Source: JBOHTO01 sp050733695
Lineage (GTDB): Bacteria > Gemmatimonadota > Gemmatimonadetes > Gemmatimonadales > Gemmatimonadaceae
Direction of reading: 5' to 3'
Assembly (NCBI GenBank): GCA_050733695.1
Contig: JBOHTO010000064.1
Coordinates: forward strand, 1-24,684
Length of the DNA: 24,684 nt
In this document: in pieces, positions 1 to 8,319 of the stretch
Layout: each line of letters begins with the position of its first letter
Position numbering within the stretch: position 1 is the stretch's first letter
Position numbers and translations under genes: made by a program
Notes under the pieces: model-generated
Database searches by the model: none
Told to the model about the DNA's origin: nothing
What the model saw: only the letters and a program-made list of their open reading frames with translations

Positions 1-7
1 CGATGCG

Positions 8-811
8 TCAATACAAGACCTGACCCCGCTCCCCCCTCCCCCTCGCATCCGACGCGAACCGCACGACAAACCCACGCACGAGCGCCACGAATGCGTCCCG
101 CACGCGAGCGACCGTCTCCAGCACATCCTCGTGCGAGAGCGGAGTCGCCGTGATGCCGGCGGCCAGATTGGTTATGCAGCTCACGCCGGCCACGCGCATA
201 CCGAGCGCTCGGGCCACGACCACTTCGGGCACGGTCGACATTCCAACCGCATCTGCGCCGAGTCGCTCCAGCATTCGGATCTCGGCCGGTGTCTCGTACG
301 ACGGGCCGAGCACGCCCGCATAGACGCCCTCGGCGAGTCGCAGCCGCTGCTCCAGCGCGACGGCACGGATGCTGTCGCGCAGGCCCGCGTCGTAGGGCCC
401 GGACATGTCCGGAAAGCGAAGATCGCCCTCTTCCAGCGCGCCGATCAGCGGATTGCGCCACATGAGATTCATGTGATCGGCGATCAGCATCAGGTCCCCG
501 GCAGAGAGCGTTGGGCGGATTCCACCCGCCGCGTTGCTCAGGAAGAGCGTCCGTGCGCCGAGCGCGTGCAGCACCCGCACGGGAAACGCGGCGAGCGCGG
601 CCGAATGCCCTTCGTACATGTGAAAGCGTCCGGCGAGCGCTATCACGGGCACCCCCTCCAGCTTTCCTGCGACAAGCGCACCCGCATGTCCCGGGACGGC
701 GACTGCAGGGAATCCGCGTACCTCGGCGAACGGAACCTGGCGGGAATCTTCGATCGCATCGGTGAGCCCGCCCAGGCCGGAGCCGAGCACCAGGCCAACG
801 GGTGGTTCCAT
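8..811 (-). CDS. punA: Purine nucleoside phosphorylase (PNP, trimeric type)
   Basis: Cytoplasmic enzyme that splits purine (deoxy)nucleosides with phosphate into free base and (deoxy)ribose-1-phosphate. Numbering from the ATG at 811, visible motifs are the phosphate loop GSGLG (10-14), RFHMYEGH (62-69), NAAGGIRP (93-100), GPSYET with E173 (equivalent to human Glu201), GMSTVPE with M191, and SCITN with N215 (equivalent to Asn243). These make it a trimeric-type inosine/guanosine PNP. The ATG start leaves only nine residues before GSGLG, about 20-25 fewer than usual. The frame stays open upstream without ATG, GTG or TTG to a CTG at 919, which overlaps the add stop codon (CTGA) and has GGGGAG eight bases before it. 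The true protein may therefore be 303 residues. It is the last gene of the nucleotidase-add operon, where it would use the inosine made by Add. Confidence 0.93.
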   Translation of the reverse strand: MEPPVGLVLGSGLGGLTDAIEDSRQVPFAEVRGFPAVAVPGHAGALVAGKLEGVPVIALAGRFHMYEGHSAALAAFPVRVLHALGARTLFLSNAAGGIRPTLSAGDLMLIADHMNLMWRNPLIGALEEGDLRFPDMSGPYDAGLRDSIRAVALEQRLRLAEGVYAGVLGPSYETPAEIRMLERLGADAVGMSTVPEVVVARALGMRVAGVSCITNLAAGITATPLSHEDVLETVARVRDAFVALVRGFVVRFASDARGRGERGQVLY

Positions 812-915
812 CGCCGATCGCTTGCCCGATGGGAGCTGCAGGGGCGTCCGCAGCGCATCGGCCGCCGCCGTTGCGGCTTCGGCCCCGTGCGCAGGCGGCC
901 GTGTCGCGAGCCTGC

Positions 916-1995
916 TCAGGGCGAGCGCTCCCCGGTCGTCGAATCCGGCATCGGCGGATCGAGGAGCAGTGCGATGTCACGCCGTGCGGACGCGATGAGC
1001 GCGGCGCGTTCCCCGGCAGGAAGAAACGCGCTCTCGAAGCCGTTGAGCGCTATTGTAGCCAGCTCGTCGAGTGTGAAGTCGAGGTGCCGGGCGGCGTATG
1101 CGTATTCGTCCGTCAGTGTTACTCCGCTCATGAGGCGGTTGTCGGTGTTGAGCACGACATTGAGGCCCCGGTCGAAATACGCGCGAAGCGGGTGTGTCTC
1201 GTACGTTGGCGCAGCGCCTGTCTGCACGTTGCTCGTGAGGCAGATCTCGAGCGGGATGTGTCTCTCCTTCACGTAATTGGTCAGGGCTTCGTCTTCGATG
1301 AGGCGGGTAGCATGACCGATGCGGTCGGCTCCGCACGCGTGAACGGCAGCGTGCACGGACGCCGCGCCCTCTCCCTCACCTGCGTGGCACGTGCACGGCA
1401 GTCCGCTGCGATGAGCGTGTTCGAACGCCGCGGCGTGCTCGTGAGCCGGATTGTCGCGCTCGCCTCCGGCGAGGTCGAAGCCCACGACACCCTGCCCGCG
1501 AAACGCCACTGCCAGTTCGGCGAGCTCGAGCGAGACGCGGGGCGCGAGCGAACGGATCGCGCAGACTATCACCCGGCCGACGACGCCGAAATCCGACTCT
1601 GCGCGCGCGAGGCCGCGGAGCGCAGCTTCGACAGCCTCACCTGGCGTGAGCCCGCGCGCAGTGTTGAGGACGGGTGAATAGCGCACCTCGATGTACCGCG
1701 TGCCGTCGCGCCAGGCGTCCTCCGCGAGCTCGAATGCGATACGCTCGATGGCAGCCCACGTCTGCATTACCGAGAGGGTGATGGCGAAACGCTCGAGGTA
1801 ATGCTCGAGACTGCGCGCCTCGTTCACGAGCATATGGTTCGCGAGAGATTCCGCGTCCGGCGCCGGCATTGCTACTCCGTATTCAGCGCCGAGCTCCAGC
1901 AGCGTCGCGGGACGCAGGGAGCCATCGAGATGACAATGAAGCTCGGCCTTCGGCAGTCGCCGGAGCAGCTCGTGTGCGGGCTCGGACAGCGTCAT
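916..1995 (-). CDS. add: Adenosine deaminase
   Basis: Zinc hydrolase converting (deoxy)adenosine to (deoxy)inosine plus ammonia, in the cytoplasm. The 359-residue protein is full length. Zinc and catalytic residues are visible: HCH (H20, H22) in KAELHCHLDGSLRP, H204 and E207 in TCHAGEGEG, H228 in RIGHATRL, and D285 in LNTDNRLMSG. The position after D285 is Asn, where mammalian enzymes have a second Asp (TDDP). The TDN-R form also occurs in some bacterial Add proteins, so I do not read it as inactivating. The ATG overlaps the stop of the upstream 79-residue gene as ATGA, which suggests translational coupling. Its product inosine is the substrate of the downstream PNP. Confidence 0.95.
   Translation of the reverse strand: MTLSEPAHELLRRLPKAELHCHLDGSLRPATLLELGAEYGVAMPAPDAESLANHMLVNEARSLEHYLERFAITLSVMQTWAAIERIAFELAEDAWRDGTRYIEVRYSPVLNTARGLTPGEAVEAALRGLARAESDFGVVGRVIVCAIRSLAPRVSLELAELAVAFRGQGVVGFDLAGGERDNPAHEHAAAFEHAHRSGLPCTCHAGEGEGAASVHAAVHACGADRIGHATRLIEDEALTNYVKERHIPLEICLTSNVQTGAAPTYETHPLRAYFDRGLNVVLNTDNRLMSGVTLTDEYAYAARHLDFTLDELATIALNGFESAFLPAGERAALIASARRDIALLLDPPMPDSTTGERSP
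917..933 (-). promoter_or_regulatory. Candidate ribosome binding site and CTG start for PNP
   Basis: On the minus strand GGGGAG (928-933) lies eight bases before a CTG (917-919) that is in frame with PNP and overlaps the add stop codon as CTGA. The other overlapping junctions in the window use ATGA, GTGA or TTGA. The CTG is the only start-like codon between the upstream in-frame stop and the ATG at 811. Seen: the motif, frame and overlap. Inferred: its use as a start. The alternative is the ATG at 811, which has no clear ribosome binding site. Confidence 0.4.
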
Positions 1996-2231
1996 CCGGA
2001 TGCGACGTCACCGCCGGCGGCGCGCGTCCTCACCACGCGGTAGATCGCACCGGCGTAGGCCGGTGTGTCCGGAGGAGTGACGAGTCCCCGGCTATCGGCT
2101 ATGTACCGCGTCCCACGCTCGACCTCACGGGCCATTGCCGCATCGGTCGCTCGCACCGCGTCGAGTGCCGTCGCTTCAAGCGGTACATCCACCCCGGACG
2201 CATTCACGAATACGCGGACCGTCGACATCAT
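1992..2231 (-). CDS. Small conserved-looking protein, possibly beta-grasp (ThiS/MoaD-like)
   Basis: A 79-residue protein of unknown function. It is likely real because it is joined by ATGA overlaps both to the nucleotidase stop upstream and to the add start downstream, so it fills the operon without gaps. The N-terminus VRVFVNASGVDVPLEATAL followed by DAV recalls the first beta-hairpin and helix of ThiS/MoaD-type ubiquitin-like proteins. The segment GAIYRVV (61-67) would match their last strand. A GG pair (73-74) follows but is not C-terminal (DVASG comes after), so it lacks the usual sulfur-carrier end. There is no signal peptide. The second Met, one codon on, is an equally good start. Fold is inferred by eye; function unknown. 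Confidence 0.7.
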   Translation of the reverse strand: MMSTVRVFVNASGVDVPLEATALDAVRATDAAMAREVERGTRYIADSRGLVTPPDTPAYAGAIYRVVRTRAAGGDVASG

Positions 2232-5200
2232 CGTGGCGCGCGTACGCCGGGCATTGATTGTCCAACGCGATCGCCGGTGGGTGGTTGTACGGGCTGTGGC
2301 AGGGATCGGGCATAGTCCGTGAACACCTCCAGATCATCGCGATCGAGCTGGTCGCTGCGCAGTGCCGCGGCGGCGAGCGTGCGCCCTGCTCCCCTGCCGG
2401 TGAGGAAATCGTTGAGCACAATTGTATATGTAGCGCCGTCGCGCAGCGGCCGGCCGCCGACACGCAGCGTGGCCAGCTCCGCGTTGCCCTGACCCGTGCG
2501 CTGGAAGGAGACAGTCATGCCGCTCACGTGGACGCCCGGGCTCCCATCGCTCACGATTTGGCCGATGTATTCGCGCAGAACGCTCCCGCGCACCGTCAGC
2601 TTCAACAGACGGTTCGCGAATGGCTGGACCTCGAACATCTCGCCGTACGTCGCCGGGCCGGCGTGCAGGTTCGCCCTGATCCCGCCGTTGTTGGTGAGCG
2701 CGACATCGCTGTTCCCGGCCCACCTCTGCGCATCGGCTATCAGGTTGCCGAGCGCGTACTGGTCTCCGCTGCGCGGCATGGCCTTCGCAAAGGTCGCCAC
2801 CGGGCGATCGACGAGCGGGGCGACGTCGGCGAATGCTCTATCGAGGATCGCCACGATTGCCGGTGCCGGGCGGTCCGCGTCGGCGCGGACTGTCCGCACC
2901 TCGATATTCTCGGCATTGATATCCGTGCCGTGGGCACCGGGCACGATGTCGACGACGCCGATGGATCGACCGCTTGATCGGGCCTGCACGATGGCGGTCT
3001 CGTCAATCTGTGCCCGCAGGAACGAATGCGTGTGTCCGCTCACGATCGCGTCCACCGGTTCGGTGAGCGCGCGCGCAAGATCGATGATCTCGCCGTCGCA
3101 GCCGCTGTCGCCTCCGCTGTCGCAGAAGGCACCGGCGTGGGCCAGGACGATAATCGCGTCGGCGCCGCGCGCCCGGAGCGAGCGTGCTGTTGAATCGACG
3201 ATCGGGGCCGGGGCGTCGAACCGCAGCCCGGTGACGTTCGACTGCTTCGTGGTCCATGGCGTCGCCACCGTGGCCACACCGATGATGCCGATCTCCAGTG
3301 GTCCGCGTACCACGATGGTGTCGCCGGGAATCCACTCCACGTCGCGCCCATCGTCGTAACGCACGTTGGCGGCGAGTATGCCGAAGCTCGCGTCGCGCAT
3401 GCGCGCACGGAGTGTATCGATTCCCCAGTCGAACTCGTGGTTCCCGAGCGCTGCCGCGGCGTATCCCATGGCGTCGTACAGTTCGACGACGGGCCTGCCG
3501 AATGCGAGGTTCGAGGCGGCGGTACCCTGCCACATGTCTCCGCCGTCGACAAGCAGGCTGTAGCACGTTGGCTCTTCGCATTCGGCCCGGGCCCGCGCGA
3601 TCGCTGCCGACAGAGCCGCGCCGCCACCGAGTGTCCGCCCGTCGTATTCCCTCGGCCCGAAGGCGCCGTGGAAGTCGTTCGTAGCGATGATTCGGAGACG
3701 CGGCGTGTCGCTCTCCCGGTAGGCGGTATCCGTGTGAGGCGCTGCCGCGGGCGCGGACGCACGACGCCGCCCATTCATTTCCCGGTGCGCCGCTGCCGCA
3801 GCCTCACCCGGGATGATACGCCAGTTGCGCGTGAGGTAGGCGGATGGTGTGATGCTGCGCCCGCTCACATGGTCGATGATGAGCTGGCGTATTTCCTGGC
3901 CCTTGTCGCTGACAAGCGGCGCACCCGCGAGCATGGCGTATCCACCGCCGCCGGTTTGCCTGTAGTTGTTGAGGGCAAGGGTGAACGAGTCCGTCGGCGC
4001 GACGGGACGGCCGTCGTGCACCAGCCGTGTCACGCGCGAGCCGATCGGCCGGGACAGATCGATCGTGTAGTGCACGCCCGCCACGATGTCGAAGTTGTAC
4101 CCCGGAACGTCGCGGTTCACGACGGCCCCGGAGCTGCCGTCGGGCTCGTAGCGATTGTAGTATCGCGCGCTGTACTCGAGATACTCTCGGAGCTGTTCAC
4201 CCGTGATCCGCACGACGCGGAGCGTGTTGTCGTACGGATAGAGCCGGGCGAGCTCGGCAATCGTGATGGGGCCGGCATCCAGACCTGCCTCGAGCGAGAA
4301 CGCGGCGGTGGATGCGAGGTCGGCGCCCGTGGCGCGCCGCTCGACCTCGAGAATGAGGTCGATGATGGGCGTGTCGGCGACGCGTGCCGAATCGGCGCTC
4401 CATTCGACCGGAGTGAAGCCGATCGGGGACATCACGTACTTCACCGTTGCCGCGTGCGCGCGCGATGTGGCCGCGAGGACGGCGGAATCCTCGGCGTGGC
4501 CGGCCGTCGGGATGAGAACGCCGGTCCTGTCGGTCACACGCCAGTCGTCCGCCCCCTGCCCCACGACTCGCGAGAGACCGATGGTGGCGACGCCGACGGA
4601 CCGTGCCCAGTTCCCGGGCTGCATGAGCATGGTCGATCCGATGACGGTGTCGGCCACCTCGCGATGCGAATGCCCGAAGACGATGAGGTCGATCCCATCG
4701 ACCTCGCGCGCGACGCGGGCGGCCACGTTCTCGCTTCCGACTCCGGTCGACGTCGTATCATAGCTCGACCGTCCGTCGAGGCCAGAGTGCATCACGACCA
4801 CTACGACATCGACGCCCTGACGCCGTACGTCCGCAACCGCATCGCGCACGGACGGGACGATGTCGCGCAGCACGACGCGTCCGCGCAGATTGTCGCGGTC
4901 CCACACCATCGAGCCAGGCGTCGTCGCGCCGATGATCGCGATCCTCGCCCCGCCGCGTTCAACGATCCGGTAGGCGGGATACGCCCGCTGGCCATCGGGT
5001 GTGAATGCGTTGGCCGCGAGAAACGGGAATCGCGCCTGTGCAACCGTGCGGTCGAACGTCGCGAGGCCGTAGTTGAACTCGTGATTGCCGACCCCGGCGG
5101 CATCGTAATCCATTGCATTCATTGCCGCGATGATCGGACTCGGTGCCGCAGGCTCTACGCGCGCAGCTACGTAAGCGAGCGGATTCCCCTGCAGCAGGTC

Positions 5201-5506
5201 GCCGGCGTCGAGCAGGATCACGCGTCCGCGGTTGACGCCGCGAAGCGAGTCCACGACGGTCGCCGCACGCGCGAGACTGTGCACCATGTCGGTGCTGTTC
5301 TCGTAGTAGTCCCACCCGCGCAGTCGTCCGTGCACGTCCGTCGTGGCGGCGACCACAATCTCCATCCGGGCCGGCTCTGGCGCGACAGTATCCCTGTGCG
5401 CTCCGGTCGGCGGCGATGCATCGTACGCGGGTCGTGGCACTGGCGCGGCACAGCCCGATACAGCGATCGTGATGGCGGCGGCGAGCGTTGCGGATCGTCC
5501 CTTCAT
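2228..5506 (-). CDS. Secreted bifunctional nucleotide phosphoesterase: CpdB-like plus UshA-like fusion lipoprotein
   Basis: The 1092-residue protein carries two complete metallophosphatase/5'-nucleotidase units. A lipoprotein signal ends at VSGC (C19), so it is membrane-anchored outside the cytoplasm. Unit 1 has TTDVHG (55-60), GDLLQGN (102-108), GNHEF (140-144), GHSH (278-281) and a C-terminal domain with NNYRQTGGGGY (513-523), resembling 2',3'-cyclic-nucleotide 2'-phosphodiesterase (CpdB). After a linker rich in Ala, Arg and Pro (about 568-600), unit 2 has TNDFHG (609-614), GGDMWQG (655-661), GNHEF (688-692), GHTH (824-827) and NNGGIR (939-944), like UshA. The layout recalls Bacillus YfkN. 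The expected role is to turn cyclic and monophosphate nucleotides into nucleosides plus Pi. It is first in an operon with add and PNP and is divergent from phoBR. No clear ribosome binding site precedes the ATG. Confidence 0.92.
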   Translation of the reverse strand: MKGRSATLAAAITIAVSGCAAPVPRPAYDASPPTGAHRDTVAPEPARMEIVVAATTDVHGRLRGWDYYENSTDMVHSLARAATVVDSLRGVNRGRVILLDAGDLLQGNPLAYVAARVEPAAPSPIIAAMNAMDYDAAGVGNHEFNYGLATFDRTVAQARFPFLAANAFTPDGQRAYPAYRIVERGGARIAIIGATTPGSMVWDRDNLRGRVVLRDIVPSVRDAVADVRRQGVDVVVVVMHSGLDGRSSYDTTSTGVGSENVAARVAREVDGIDLIVFGHSHREVADTVIGSTMLMQPGNWARSVGVATIGLSRVVGQGADDWRVTDRTGVLIPTAGHAEDSAVLAATSRAHAATVKYVMSPIGFTPVEWSADSARVADTPIIDLILEVERRATGADLASTAAFSLEAGLDAGPITIAELARLYPYDNTLRVVRITGEQLREYLEYSARYYNRYEPDGSSGAVVNRDVPGYNFDIVAGVHYTIDLSRPIGSRVTRLVHDGRPVAPTDSFTLALNNYRQTGGGGYAMLAGAPLVSDKGQEIRQLIIDHVSGRSITPSAYLTRNWRIIPGEAAAAAHREMNGRRRASAPAAAPHTDTAYRESDTPRLRIIATNDFHGAFGPREYDGRTLGGGAALSAAIARARAECEEPTCYSLLVDGGDMWQGTAASNLAFGRPVVELYDAMGYAAAALGNHEFDWGIDTLRARMRDASFGILAANVRYDDGRDVEWIPGDTIVVRGPLEIGIIGVATVATPWTTKQSNVTGLRFDAPAPIVDSTARSLRARGADAIIVLAHAGAFCDSGGDSGCDGEIIDLARALTEPVDAIVSGHTHSFLRAQIDETAIVQARSSGRSIGVVDIVPGAHGTDINAENIEVRTVRADADRPAPAIVAILDRAFADVAPLVDRPVATFAKAMPRSGDQYALGNLIADAQRWAGNSDVALTNNGGIRANLHAGPATYGEMFEVQPFANRLLKLTVRGSVLREYIGQIVSDGSPGVHVSGMTVSFQRTGQGNAELATLRVGGRPLRDGATYTIVLNDFLTGRGAGRTLAAAALRSDQLDRDDLEVFTDYARSLPQPVQPPTGDRVGQSMPGVRAPR

Positions 5507-5612
5507 CGGGGGTAAGGTAGTGGCCGGCGGAACGGCATGGCAGCCCGCAGATGTTGACGTCCTGCGGCCGCAACGGCAGCTTGATCGTGCGAGCCGCCGC
5601 CCGATGGCGCAT

Positions 5613-5630
5613 CTTTACACAGCCGTGACA
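5613..5630 (+). promoter_or_regulatory. Candidate Pho box upstream of phoB, shared with the nucleotidase operon
   Basis: Direct repeat CTTTACA (5613-5619), CAGC spacer, CGTGACA (5624-5630), half-sites 11 bp apart. It lies in the 222-bp divergent gap, about 100 bp before each start (5729 on plus, 5506 on minus). It matches the half-sites found before three other genes in this window. The orientation favours phoB autoregulation. Control of the nucleotidase operon is possible but unproven. No convincing -10 element was seen. Confidence 0.55.
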
Positions 5631-5728
5631 CGCGCCGCGTTGCCGCCGTGCCGGCACCCGGCTCATCATCCGCCGATTGAGATGATCGTGGCCAGAACCT
5701 CCCGCTCTCGCGTGAGCGCGCAACCGAC

Positions 5729-6448
5729 GTGAACGCCGTGACCGGACATGGGGAGCGCGTGCTCGTCGTCGACGATGAGCCGGACATCGCCGCGCTCGTC
5801 GCCTATCACCTCGCCCGATCGGGTTATCGCGTGTCCACCGCCTCGGACGGCGAGGACGCGCTGGAGGCCGCGCAGCAGGAACGTCCCGCGCTCATCATCC
5901 TCGACCTCATGCTTCCCGGTCTCTCGGGATACGAGGTTCTGGAGCACCTGCGCAACCTGGAGGTGACGCGGGACGTCGCGGTACTCATGCTGACGGCCCG
6001 CAAGGATGAGCCGGACCGGATTCGCGGTCTCTCGCTCGGCGCGGATGACTATCTGACCAAGCCCTTCTCACCCCAGGAGCTCGTGCTCCGCGTGGGCGCT
6101 ATTCTTCGGCGTGTGCATGCACCGGGCGGGCCGAGCGCCGACGTGCTCCCCGCCGGCCCCATCATGATCGATCGCGCTGCACACCGGGTCACCGTGGACG
6201 AGCGATACATAGATCTCACGCCCACCGAATACAAACTGCTCCTGGTCCTCGCCGAGCGACGCGGACGCGTCCAGGGACGTTCCACGCTGCTCGAGACAGT
6301 CTGGGACGCGGCACCCGATATCCAGACTCGGACCGTCGATATGCACATCCAGCGGCTTCGCGCCAAGCTCGGCGCGGCCGGTGACCTGATCGAAACCGTG
6401 CGCGGGTTCGGCTATCGTCTGCGGGCAAGCCAGCCGCGCAGCGCGTGA
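5729..6448 (+). CDS. phoB: Response regulator, PhoB/OmpR family
   Basis: DNA-binding regulator of 239 residues, probably the master activator of the phosphate-starvation genes in this window. The receiver domain (about 9-125) has acidic D15-D16, phospho-acceptor D59 (LDLMLPG), T89 and K111 (KPFSPQEL). A winged-helix domain (about 145-235) shows LTPTEYKLL, TVDMHIQRLRAKLG and VRGFGYRL. The start is GTG; another GTG three codons later is possible. Its stop overlaps the phoR start as GTGA. The symbol rests on the family and on the linked pst-phoU genes and Pho-box-like repeats. OmpR-family sequence alone would not separate PhoB from its relatives. Confidence 0.88.
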   Translation: MNAVTGHGERVLVVDDEPDIAALVAYHLARSGYRVSTASDGEDALEAAQQERPALIILDLMLPGLSGYEVLEHLRNLEVTRDVAVLMLTARKDEPDRIRGLSLGADDYLTKPFSPQELVLRVGAILRRVHAPGGPSADVLPAGPIMIDRAAHRVTVDERYIDLTPTEYKLLLVLAERRGRVQGRSTLLETVWDAAPDIQTRTVDMHIQRLRAKLGAAGDLIETVRGFGYRLRASQPRSA

Positions 6449-8169
6449 GCTTCAGGCGGCGGCTCGTTCTCGGGGCGCTGATTGTCGTCAGCGTCATGGT
6501 CCTCGCCGTCGTGCTCATTGCCAACCGCCGGCTCGAGGTACGGCTGTTCGAGCAGCTCGCCGGCCAGCTCGAGCAGGAGGCGCGATTCGTCGCGACCCAA
6601 TGGAATGCAGCCGCTGACCCCGACATGCTCGCGGATGCGGCCGGGGAGGCGCTGGGTCACCGCGTCACTCTCATCGCACCGGATGGGCGTGTGCTGGGCG
6701 ACTCGGAGTTCGACGGTGATGCGCTCCTGCGACTGGAGAACCACTCCGATCGACCGGAGGTGCGAGCCGCCCTCGGCGAACTCACCGGCGTCGCGCGACG
6801 CAGCAGCCCGTCCATTGACACCGAACAGCTCTACGTCGCCGTCGCCGCACCGTTTGGCGTGGCGCGGGTGTCGATCGCCACCGGGCGAGTGCAGGCGATC
6901 GCCGCCGGCGCGCGGCGCGATGTGGCGATCGCGGGCCTCATCGCCCTGCTCATTGCGATGGCACTGGCACTCGCGTTCGCTCGTTCCGTCACCCGGCCGC
7001 TCGTGGAGCTGCGCGATGCTGCTCGCTCCCTCGCGGACGGCGATCTGACGCAACGTCCGACACTGAGCGCGCCCGGCGAGCTCGGCGATCTCGCGACCGC
7101 GCTCAACGGAATGGGCAGGCAACTCGCCGCACGCCTCGAAGCACTCGAAGGCGAGGACGCGCTGCTCGGCGCCGTGGTCGAGTCGCTGGGCGAGGGAGTT
7201 GTCGCGGTGGATGCCGCGCGGCGCGTCGTTCGGATCAACGAGAGCGCACGCCGCCTGCTCGGCGTCGCGGCGCCACTACCCTTCCCCGCAGACGATCTTC
7301 CCCGTGATCCGGCTCTCCGCGCAGCGCTGGATGACGCTCTTCGCGGGACTCCAACGCACGGTTCGGACATCGAGGTCGACGATCGGACACTCGCGCTCAC
7401 CGCGCGTCCACTTTCGATCCGCGGGGGCGGCGCGGTACTGGCGTTCTTCGATCTCACGCACATTCGCCGGCTCGAGGTCGTGCGCCGCGACTTCGTCGCC
7501 AACGTCTCTCACGAGCTGAGAACGCCGCTGACGGTCATCGGCGGATTCGCCGAGACTCTCGCCGACGACGATGTACCGGCAGGCGAGCGCCGCCAGTTCG
7601 CCGAGGCGATCCGCGCCAACGCGCAGCGCATGCAGCGCATCGTGGATGACCTGCTCGACCTGTCGCGAATCGAGTCGGGCGGCTGGCGGCCGAATCCGAT
7701 CGTCATCGAGTTTCTCCCACTCGCTGGCGATGTCGTGGCCGCCGCCGAACGAGTGGCGATCGCGAAGGGTGTCCACGTGGAAGTCGACGTGAGCGATGAT
7801 GCGCGTACTGGTTACGCGGATGTGACGGCGTTGCGCCAGATCCTTGCCAACCTCGTCGACAACGCTGTCCGGTACACGAAATCCGGCGGGACAATCGTGA
7901 TCCGCGCACGCCGTGACCGCGCGAGCACGCGGCTCGAGGTGCGCGACGACGGGGTGGGCATTCCGCCGGAACACCTCCCGCGCATCTTCGAGCGTTTCTA
8001 TCGCGCGGACCGCGGCCGCGCGCGCGAGTCCGGGGGTACCGGGCTCGGGCTCGCGATAGTGCGCCATCTGGCCGAAGCACATGGCGGGCGAGTGGAGGCC
8101 GAGAGCGTGGTCGGAAAGGGAACGACGATAGGCGTCATCCTCCCCGACCGCCCTCCAGAAGGCCGGTGA
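6445..8169 (+). CDS. phoR: Sensor histidine kinase, PhoR-like
   Basis: Membrane sensor kinase of 574 residues, partner of the upstream regulator (GTGA overlap). Domains in order: TM1 (about 7-27), an extracytoplasmic segment of about 130 residues (28-157), TM2 (about 159-180), HAMP (about 180-232), PAS-like (about 237-340), HisKA with phospho-acceptor H356 in NVSHELRTPL, and HATPase_c with N473 in LVDNAVRY, DDGVGIP (501-507), the F box IFERFYR and GTGLGLAIV (531-539). All catalytic boxes are intact. The sizeable extracytoplasmic domain differs from the short E. coli PhoR loop and resembles PhoR of Gram-positive bacteria. It could sense a ligand directly or act through Pst-PhoU; the sequence cannot tell which. 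Confidence 0.88.
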   Translation: MSFRRRLVLGALIVVSVMVLAVVLIANRRLEVRLFEQLAGQLEQEARFVATQWNAAADPDMLADAAGEALGHRVTLIAPDGRVLGDSEFDGDALLRLENHSDRPEVRAALGELTGVARRSSPSIDTEQLYVAVAAPFGVARVSIATGRVQAIAAGARRDVAIAGLIALLIAMALALAFARSVTRPLVELRDAARSLADGDLTQRPTLSAPGELGDLATALNGMGRQLAARLEALEGEDALLGAVVESLGEGVVAVDAARRVVRINESARRLLGVAAPLPFPADDLPRDPALRAALDDALRGTPTHGSDIEVDDRTLALTARPLSIRGGGAVLAFFDLTHIRRLEVVRRDFVANVSHELRTPLTVIGGFAETLADDDVPAGERRQFAEAIRANAQRMQRIVDDLLDLSRIESGGWRPNPIVIEFLPLAGDVVAAAERVAIAKGVHVEVDVSDDARTGYADVTALRQILANLVDNAVRYTKSGGTIVIRARRDRASTRLEVRDDGVGIPPEHLPRIFERFYRADRGRARESGGTGLGLAIVRHLAEAHGGRVEAESVVGKGTTIGVILPDRPPEGR

Positions 8170-8188
8170 TCATGCCTGCAACGACCTT

Positions 8189-8206
8189 CGTGACGATTCC
8201 GTTGCA
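8189..8206 (+). promoter_or_regulatory. Candidate Pho box upstream of the TonB-dependent receptor
   Basis: Half-sites CGTGACG (8189-8195) and CGTTGCA (8200-8206) are separated by ATTC, an 11-bp period. They begin 20 bp after the phoR stop and end about 113 bp before the receptor ATG. A weak third unit, GCAACGA, sits 11 bp earlier (8178). This is the weakest of the four sites, but it has the same spacing and core. Confidence 0.4.
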
Positions 8207-8319
8207 CAACGACAGGCATATCGAGACCTGACGGCGGGACATTCCGTGGCGAATACCGGAACTGTACCGCGCCCTGACGCGGTTCGACTTCGACGTTCCG
8301 ACCTCGAACCGGAGACGCC

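Noticed and set aside
3437..5515. Long plus-strand open frame (692 codons) opposite the nucleotidase gene
   Set aside because: Its translation is Arg/His/Val-rich without any domain, and it mirrors the codon bias of the real minus-strand gene. This is a typical high-GC antisense shadow.
8230..8300. Repeated CCTGACG words before the TonB receptor
   Set aside because: Only two copies, spacing not a multiple of 11, and no match to the other operator units.
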